Positions 5,150 through 8,743 of a stretch of DNA of 8,743 nt are shown here, piece by piece (positions within the stretch are counted from its first letter, which is position 1; each line of letters opens with the position of its first letter). The DNA lies in NCBI GenBank assembly GCA_021779795.1, contig JAJXZZ010000116.1, positions 1 through 8,743 on the forward strand, given 5' to 3'. Origin of the DNA: Acidobacteriota bacterium. Its GTDB lineage: Bacteria; Acidobacteriota; Vicinamibacteria; Vicinamibacterales; Fen-181. The notes under the pieces were generated by a model. It was not told the origin of the DNA and did no database searches. It worked only from the letters and a program-made list of their open reading frames with translations. Both the position numbers and the translations under genes were made by a program.

Positions 5150-6140
5150 CGGCCCCTCGCTTTCGGTTCAGCACGGTCTGGAGCGCGGCGACGTTGCCGG
5201 CGGTGCGCCCAGCGCCCATCATCGGCGAGGCTCGGGTTACGGTCGAGCCTTGCCAGTCCTTGAACCGGGCCCGCCAGAACTCGAAGTCGTTGTCGCCGAT
5301 CGGCTGGCCGGTATATTCGGCCGAGACGGTCGCGTACCACGCGACCAGTCGTCGGTCGGCCTCATCAGGAGGCCCGCCGAGCCTCGACCGGAAGTCGGCA
5401 TGCAGCGTCCCAGGCACCGGGGGTCTGCCTGGCCAGGCGATGTTCGTCCGGCGAGTCATGGCCAGCGGCACAGTGAGAGCGGCAGGTGTTCCATCCAGCT
5501 CGTCGTCGGTCGGGATGGTGTCATCGAGCGGGGGCTCGTCCGGGTGTGTGTGTCCAGCCTCCGGTACACACACACCGCCTACAGGTGATCTATCTAGGGG
5601 ATCGGTACCGGGATCGGGATCGGAGCATCGATTTGCTATCGTTGACCTATTGGTTGACCTATGGGTTGACCCATGGGTTGACCTATACCCTCCACCTTTA
5701 GGTTGACCTATAGGTTGACCTTTAGGTTGACCCTTGCGGCTCCATCTCCTTGCTGCTCCAGCCTTTCCGCCTTCGTATCTTGCCTTCTGCAGTGCCTCAG
5801 CCTGCGCTTTGGTGGGTTGGTAGTCGGTGTAATCGTGTATTTCGTAGTGGTCTCCGGCGTCTTCCCAGAGGCCAACGGAGACCAATTGCGCCGCCAAGTC
5901 GTCCGGATCCACGTCGTTTCCGACCGTCGCAAGCGTCCCCACTGCGCCCGGCTCGATGCCGATTCGACGGTAGGACGTGAGCCGCGGGACGTGCGCCTTT
6001 GGGATACGCCCGTCCGTCAACTGGCGATTGCAGTAGCACAAGCCGCAGAGGTAGAGCCATCCGCAGAGCGGAGCGTAATCGCCGAGTTCCGCGAGCTTGC
6101 GGTGATCGGGAAAGTGGTCGTCAATCTTCACCCACGCCAT
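5136..6140 (-). CDS. phage replication initiator with origin inside its gene (lambda O-like)
   Basis: A 334-residue protein. The N-terminal M-A-W-V-K-I-D-D-H-F-P-D-H-R-K-L and the hydrophobic G-W-L-Y-L-C-G-L-C-Y-C-N-R (27-39), followed by L-T-D-G-R-I-P, are typical of the winged-helix N-terminal domain of phage replication initiators that bind the origin. H-D-Y-T-D-Y-Q-P (102-109) and G-G-K-A-G-A-A-R-R-W (124-133) end this domain. Residues 137-167 are tetrapeptide repeats encoded by the iterons. An acidic, Pro-rich linker follows, then a C-terminal domain (A-D-R-R-L-V-A-W-Y, D-F-E-F-W-R-A-R-F-K-D-W) that may contact the helicase loader. The ATG at 6140 lies 14 bases after the helicase stop and has only a weak GGGGG-type SD. 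The frame is open much further upstream, but that part is a shadow of the helicase gene. Confidence 0.85.
   Translation of the reverse strand: MAWVKIDDHFPDHRKLAELGDYAPLCGWLYLCGLCYCNRQLTDGRIPKAHVPRLTSYRRIGIEPGAVGTLATVGNDVDPDDLAAQLVSVGLWEDAGDHYEIHDYTDYQPTKAQAEALQKARYEGGKAGAARRWSRKGQPKGQPIGQPKGGGYRSTHGSTHRSTNRSTIANRCSDPDPGTDPLDRSPVGGVCVPEAGHTHPDEPPLDDTIPTDDELDGTPAALTVPLAMTRRTNIAWPGRPPVPGTLHADFRSRLGGPPDEADRRLVAWYATVSAEYTGQPIGDNDFEFWRARFKDWQGSTVTRASPMMGAGRTAGNVAALQTVLNRKRGADVGR
5543..5576. repeat. inverted repeat with alternating TG/CA arms near the putative origin
   Basis: Perfect 11-bp arms GGTGTGTGTGT (5543-5553) and ACACACACACC (5566-5576) with a 12-base loop. The segment codes for residues near V-C-V-P-E-A-G-H-T-H-P in the initiator linker. 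Alternating purine-pyrimidine arms can adopt Z-DNA or a cruciform, so a role in origin opening is possible; this is inference. Confidence 0.7.
5598..5623. repeat. short direct repeats GGGATCGG beside the iterons
   Basis: GGGATCGG occurs at 5598-5605, 5610-5617 and 5616-5623. The first two are 12 bp apart, the same period as the adjacent iterons, and the third is offset by half that. They encode the S-D-P-D-P-G-T-D-P part of the initiator. They may be part of the origin or simple low-complexity coding sequence. Confidence 0.5.
5640..5735. repeat. ori: seven iterons, probable replication origin
   Basis: Copies of GGTTGACCTAT lie at 5640-5650 (first base C), 5652-5662, 5664-5674 (last bases CCAT), 5676-5686, 5701-5711, 5713-5723 (ends CTTT) and 5725-5735 (ends CCTT). 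Within each of the two groups (four and three copies) the period is exactly 12 bp; a 14-base gap separates the groups. The core GGTTGACC is an imperfect dyad. The 25-base step between groups shifts the repeat by one base relative to the reading frame, so the same DNA encodes G-Q-P-K/I units in one group and S-T-H/N-R/G units in the other. In lambda the O protein binds iterons within its own gene, and this arrangement is the same. The role as an origin is inferred. Confidence 0.8.
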
Positions 6141-6154
6141 AAGTTCGCCCCCGC

Positions 6155-7420
6155 CTAGAAGAGTCCGTCCGCCGCCGTTGACCTGCCCTGTCCGCCCTGT
6201 CGACGCCCGCTGAAGAACGCCGCCTTGCGCTGGCGCTTCTCGCGGTCCGCCTGGTCGCCGAAATAGGTGTTCGTGAGGTCGCGCCCGCGACTGCGCACGA
6301 CCCAGAGATCCCCGCTCGCGCCGCCGCGCTCGAGCACCAGGTCCTCGATGCGCCCGAACTGCTCGACGAGCCCCACGAGGTCCACGACCAGGGCGCTCCG
6401 CTTGCCCGGGGCGGGCCTGATGGCCCGGCCCACCTCCTGGTAGTAGACGGCCAGGGAGACCGTCGGCCGCGCCAGCACGACCGCCTCGAGCGCGGGAAAG
6501 TCGAAGCCGATCGCTACGATGCCGACGTTGGTGACGACCTTGATTCGGCCCGCTTTGAACTCGTCCAGGATGCGGCGCCGTTCGCCGGCCGGCGTGTCCG
6601 CCGTCACGACCGCGGCGCCCGGAAGGGCGGCGGCCAAGTGCTCGGACTCGGCCACGAACCGGGTGAAGACCAGCACGTTCTTCCGGCCCGCCTCGAGCAA
6701 CCCCTCGACCTCGCGCTGCAGGTGGCCGGCAAACCCGCTCTCGACGAACGCGAGGTGCACGCTCTCGTCGGTGTAGTCCGCGCCCGTGCTGTTGTAGCGG
6801 AGGCGCTCGCGCTTGATGACCGGCCGGACCTGATACTCGAGGGGCGCCAGGAAGCCGTCCCGCGCGAGCGCGGCGATTTGCGTGACGTGCACGACGTCGC
6901 GGAAGATGCGCGGCCGCGTGCGCGTCAGGAACCGCAGCGTCGAGCCCCAGGAGTTGCTCGCTAGGCGGTACGGGGTGGCCGTGAGGCCGAGGATCCGTGC
7001 GCCCTGCAGTGCGTCGAGGAAGGCCTTGACCATGCCGCCCTTCGGCGAGACCGCCTGGTGACACTCGTCGATCAGGACGAACGGGACGTCTCGGAAGGCC
7101 TGCGCCTGGCGCACGACGCTCCCGATCGTCGCGAGCGTGATCGTGCCGATCTCCTTCCGCCCCACGCTGGCTGAATACAGCGCCGGCGGGAAGCCATAAG
7201 CCGTGAGCTTCGCCGCGTTCTGCTCGAGGATCTCCTTGGTGGGCTGCAGGACGATACACGGGCCCGGGAGGCGCGTGGCGATGCTGGCCACCAGGAGCGA
7301 CTTGCCCGAGCCCGTGGGCGCGACGATGATGCCGTGGCGGCCCGTGAGCGTCGGGTCGGTGAGGTAGGCGAGGCCGGCCGCCGCGGCGTCGCGCTGGTAC
7401 TGACGAAGCGCGTAGATCAT
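6155..7420 (-). CDS. superfamily 2 DEAD/DEAH-type helicase
   Basis: A 421-residue ATP-dependent helicase of the kind often found in phage replication blocks. The motifs are complete and in order: an R-Q-Y-Q start (6-9), Walker A A-P-T-G-S-G-K-S (34-41), Ia L-Q-P-T-K-E (58-63), II D-E-C-H (118-121), III L-T-A-T-P-Y-R (146-152), IV V-L-V-F-T-R-F (249-255), V T-N-V-G-I-V-A-I-G-F-D (297-307) and VI Q-E-V-G-R-A-I-R-P (328-336). It most resembles RecG/UvrB/Ssl2-like phage helicases; the exact subfamily cannot be set by eye. It is not a DnaB-type replicative helicase. The ATG at 7420 overlaps the TGA of the preceding minus-strand frame as ATGA and is preceded by GGAGG. The initiator gene follows after 14 bases. 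Confidence 0.93.
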   Translation of the reverse strand: MIYALRQYQRDAAAAGLAYLTDPTLTGRHGIIVAPTGSGKSLLVASIATRLPGPCIVLQPTKEILEQNAAKLTAYGFPPALYSASVGRKEIGTITLATIGSVVRQAQAFRDVPFVLIDECHQAVSPKGGMVKAFLDALQGARILGLTATPYRLASNSWGSTLRFLTRTRPRIFRDVVHVTQIAALARDGFLAPLEYQVRPVIKRERLRYNSTGADYTDESVHLAFVESGFAGHLQREVEGLLEAGRKNVLVFTRFVAESEHLAAALPGAAVVTADTPAGERRRILDEFKAGRIKVVTNVGIVAIGFDFPALEAVVLARPTVSLAVYYQEVGRAIRPAPGKRSALVVDLVGLVEQFGRIEDLVLERGGASGDLWVVRSRGRDLTNTYFGDQADREKRQRKAAFFSGRRQGGQGRSTAADGLF

Positions 7421-7485
7421 GACACCGCCTCCAGCGCGCGGGGCTGTCCAGCCGTCTGGTATTCCAGCAGCAGCTCGCCAATGAG

Positions 7486-7513
7486 CGCCTGGCCGAGACG
7501 ACAGGGCCAGGCG
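7486..7513. repeat. inverted repeat upstream of the homing endonuclease gene
   Basis: Perfect 9-bp arms CGCCTGGCC (7486-7494) and GGCCAGGCG (7505-7513) with a 10-base loop, 17 bases before the ATG. No T-run follows on either strand, so it is not a standard terminator. It may mark the element's edge or form an RNA hairpin in the endonuclease leader; both are inference. Confidence 0.6.
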
Positions 7514-7530
7514 AGAAACGTGTTAAACTG

Positions 7531-8172
7531 ATGGGTATGAGCAAGCGCAGAGTGATTTACCCAACGCGGCAGAACATCGGCTATTTTCACGGATGGAGCG
7601 ACTATCAGTTTGCGGTCTGGCTCGCCGGGTTCTTCGATGGCGAGGGTTGCGTTTACTTGCCGAAGGGACCCGGGATCGCGGTGAGCCTCGCAAGCACCAA
7701 CAGGGACGTGATTGAGTCCCTCTACCGCCGCCTTCCGCTTGGCCAGCTTGAGGAAGTCACCTTTGATCGGGCGGAGTGGAGCACGAAGTATTCCTGGCGC
7801 GTTCGGCGCTATGAAGACGCCAGGACTGTCCTGCTGATGATCCGCCCCTACTTGACGATCAAGACTCTGGCCGCCGATCGAGCGATCTCTAGAATTGCCG
7901 ACTACGCCGAGCGCCGCAGCGCGACGGTAGCGCGCCATGAGCGTGTTATCGAGTTGGGCGAGGCCGGCCTGACGCACACCGAGATAGCAGCGAAGGTCGG
8001 TCTTGGCCGCTCTGCCGTTACAGTCATCCTGTCCCGCGCCGAACAGCGGAAAGCGGCCGGTCCAGAGGCCGTAGGACAACCGCTCTTTACGAGGCACCCT
8101 TGGAAGCGGCGGCGTGAGCGCGCGAAGGCTCATCAGGTCGCGCCGCGAAGCCGCACGAAGCGGCTTGATTAG
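7531..8172 (+). CDS. LAGLIDADG homing endonuclease with C-terminal HTH
   Basis: A 213-residue site-specific DNA endonuclease and the only plus-strand gene here. The motif W-L-A-G-F-F-D-G-E-G (30-39) is a clear LAGLIDADG helix with candidate metal-binding acids D36 and E38. The L-L-M-I-R-P-Y-L-T-I-K segment at 101-111 is also typical. Only one such motif is present, so the enzyme should act as a homodimer. Residues 139-169 (V-I-E-L-G-E-A-G-L-T-H-T-E-I-A-A-K-V-G-L) look like a helix-turn-helix, and the C-terminus is basic. The start is either ATG 7531 or ATG 7537 (M-S-K-R-R-V); neither has a strong SD. Its GC content is visibly lower than that of its neighbours (33 of 60 bases in 7561-7620). 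It lies in the remains of a methyltransferase gene, opposite to the operon, which speaks against a group I intron or intein. Confidence 0.88.
   Translation: MGMSKRRVIYPTRQNIGYFHGWSDYQFAVWLAGFFDGEGCVYLPKGPGIAVSLASTNRDVIESLYRRLPLGQLEEVTFDRAEWSTKYSWRVRRYEDARTVLLMIRPYLTIKTLAADRAISRIADYAERRSATVARHERVIELGEAGLTHTEIAAKVGLGRSAVTVILSRAEQRKAAGPEAVGQPLFTRHPWKRRRERAKAHQVAPRSRTKRLD
8148..8166. repeat. small stem-loop at the 3' end of the endonuclease gene
   Basis: AAGCCGC (8148-8154) and GCGGCTT (8160-8166) form a perfect 7-bp stem with a five-base loop, inside the last codons. GATTAG and a C-run follow, so no U-tract supports a standard terminator. Confidence 0.45.
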
Positions 8173-8251
8173 CGCCCCCCCGGCCCCGCAGAAGAGATCC
8201 ACCGCCCTGATGCTCGTCACGCCGTCATCCTTTCCGCCGTGCACTTGCGAC

Positions 8252-8743
8252 CTACAGCTGTCCGATCCCCGCGCACGGATCGCACGTCCCGCGGGCCTTC
8301 TCGGTATCGAGCGCCAGGGCGTGGCCGCACGCACAGGCCGGCAGCGCGTCCGAGAGCGGCGTCGCGCCCGTCGGGTCGGCCGCCGCCGGCAGTTCCGGCA
8401 GTGGCGCCGCCGGGTCGGCCGCGCGCTCTTCCGGCCAGCCCTTGGCGTTCTTGTCGCCCCAGGCGTGGACGATCTTGTCGTCGCTGCCGTGCGCCGCGTG
8501 GCGTCCGTCGTGATGCGAGGCACGGGTGCAGACCATCGTCGCCAAGCTGCCGCTCGAGTGCGCCCCGCAGCAGTCCTCGTCGTCGGTCGCCGGCGAGAGG
8601 TCCTCGGCTTCCTCGCCGGTCGCCGCCGCGACCTCGAGCTGCTCCTGGTAGCACCGCTGCAGCTCGGCGCGGCGCTGGTTGGCCTCGGCGGCCTCGCGCG
8701 CCCGGCGGTCGTAGTCGCTGATGAGGAGCCCGAGCCGGCCCGC
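8252..8743 (-). CDS. cysteine-rich protein of unknown function, 5' end outside the window
   Basis: The frame is open from the window edge to TAG 8252-8254, giving 163 visible residues; the true start lies upstream. The visible part begins with a charged helix (D-Y-D-R-R-A-R-E-A-A-E-A-N-Q-R-R-A-E-L-Q-R). An acidic segment with D-E-D-C-C-G-A-H follows, then A-S-H-H-D-G-R-H-A-A-H-G, an Ala/Pro-rich linker, and a C-terminal C-A-C-G-H...C-D-P-C group that looks like a zinc ribbon. No family was recognised. An internal ATG at 8536 and a TTG at 8545 exist, but the open frame continues convincingly upstream. A competing frame at 8217-8654 is Arg/Gly-rich and reads as its shadow. It precedes the methyltransferase start by 31 bases. 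Confidence 0.7.
   Translation of the reverse strand, partial: AGRLGLLISDYDRRAREAAEANQRRAELQRCYQEQLEVAAATGEEAEDLSPATDDEDCCGAHSSGSLATMVCTRASHHDGRHAAHGSDDKIVHAWGDKNAKGWPEERAADPAAPLPELPAAADPTGATPLSDALPACACGHALALDTEKARGTCDPCAGIGQL

Larger units (their letters stand above)
7417..8220 (-). pseudogene. C5 cytosine DNA methyltransferase, body replaced by a homing endonuclease gene
   Basis: The gene starts at GTG 8220, overlapping an upstream TGA as GTGA and following AAAGGA. It encodes M-T-S-I-R-A-V-D-L-F-C-G-A-G-G-A, the N-terminus and motif I (SAM binding) of a C5 cytosine methyltransferase. After that Ala (codon 8173-8175) the sequence becomes the antisense of the endonuclease gene, beginning with its stop codon. 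Motif IV (P-C-Q), motif VI (E-N-V) and motif VIII are absent, so the enzyme must be inactive. At the other end, W-P-C-R-L-G-Q-A-L-I-G-E-L-L-L-E-Y (about 7511-7461) resembles a motif X tail and ends at TGA 7417, coupled to the helicase as ATGA; this tail is a weaker identification. Functional enzymes are usually 300 residues or more, while about 50 remain. The frame is open throughout, 267 residues, which may be chance. Confidence 0.8.

Noticed and set aside
5640..5735. CRISPR array
   Set aside because: The units are 11 bp with a 1-base spacer, so there are no spacers of normal length. They are iterons.
7521..7531. Promoter -10 box (TTAAAC) before the endonuclease
   Set aside because: A poor match to the consensus, too close to the start codon, and no -35 element at the right distance.
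6141..7544. Upstream part of the 802-residue minus-strand frame that ends at 5136
   Set aside because: This stretch is Arg/Gly/Pro-rich and overlaps the helicase gene, which has all SF2 motifs in another frame. Only the part from ATG 6140 is a real protein.
7531..8172. Endonuclease as part of a group I intron or intein in the methyltransferase
   Set aside because: The gene runs opposite to the host gene, there is no room for intron core sequences, no intein splice motifs are seen, and the host gene does not resume.
8217..8654. 145-residue minus-strand frame ending in the GTGA overlap
   Set aside because: Strongly Arg/Gly-rich; the frame open from 8743 to 8252 has balanced composition and a C-x-C...C-x2-C group. 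The TGA at 8217 thus probably overlaps the methyltransferase GTG by chance.

Overview
The window looks like part of a tailed double-stranded DNA phage (Caudoviricetes) or prophage with a high-GC genome. The evidence is a large terminase with ATPase and nuclease motifs, a small terminase, a lambda O-like replication initiator carrying internal iterons, and several phage-typical small proteins. No integrase, host gene or tRNA is visible, so I cannot name the host or say whether the element is integrated. The composition only suggests a high-GC bacterium.

Every gene but one lies on the minus strand and reads from right to left. They are packed almost without gaps. Most junctions overlap by 1-14 bases, often as ATGA, GTGA or TAATG, and the Shine-Dalgarno sequence (SD) sits inside the 3' end of the preceding gene. 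This fits one long polycistronic unit with translational coupling. I see no promoter or terminator on that strand.

In transcriptional order: (1) 8743-8252, the 3' part of a cysteine-rich protein that continues past the window edge. (2) 8220-7417, a broken C5 cytosine methyltransferase whose start and motif I survive, with only a possible C-terminal tail at the other end. Its body is occupied by a LAGLIDADG homing endonuclease gene in the opposite direction (7531-8172, plus strand), of visibly lower GC. (3) 7420-4784, the replication block: an SF2 helicase, an O-like initiator, and a small protein in the position of a lambda P or G39P-like helicase loader. The initiator gene contains seven 11-bp iterons on a 12-bp period and a (TG/CA) inverted repeat, a probable origin inside the gene. 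(4) 4787-3829, a small unknown gene and the terminase small subunit. (5) 3836-1896, six small accessory genes, whose junctions share repeated sequences around the SD. (6) 1899-1, the terminase large subunit, a small zinc-finger protein, and the first codons of another gene, by position probably the portal.

The genes suggest a phage that starts replication at an origin inside its own initiator gene. No polymerase, primase or replicative helicase lies in this window, so these probably come from the host or from elsewhere in the genome. The same transcript leads on into DNA packaging. The observations most worth following up are the homing endonuclease that replaced a methyltransferase exactly at its SAM-binding motif, the iterons read in two different reading frames within one protein, and the repeated start-site sequences in the accessory cassette.
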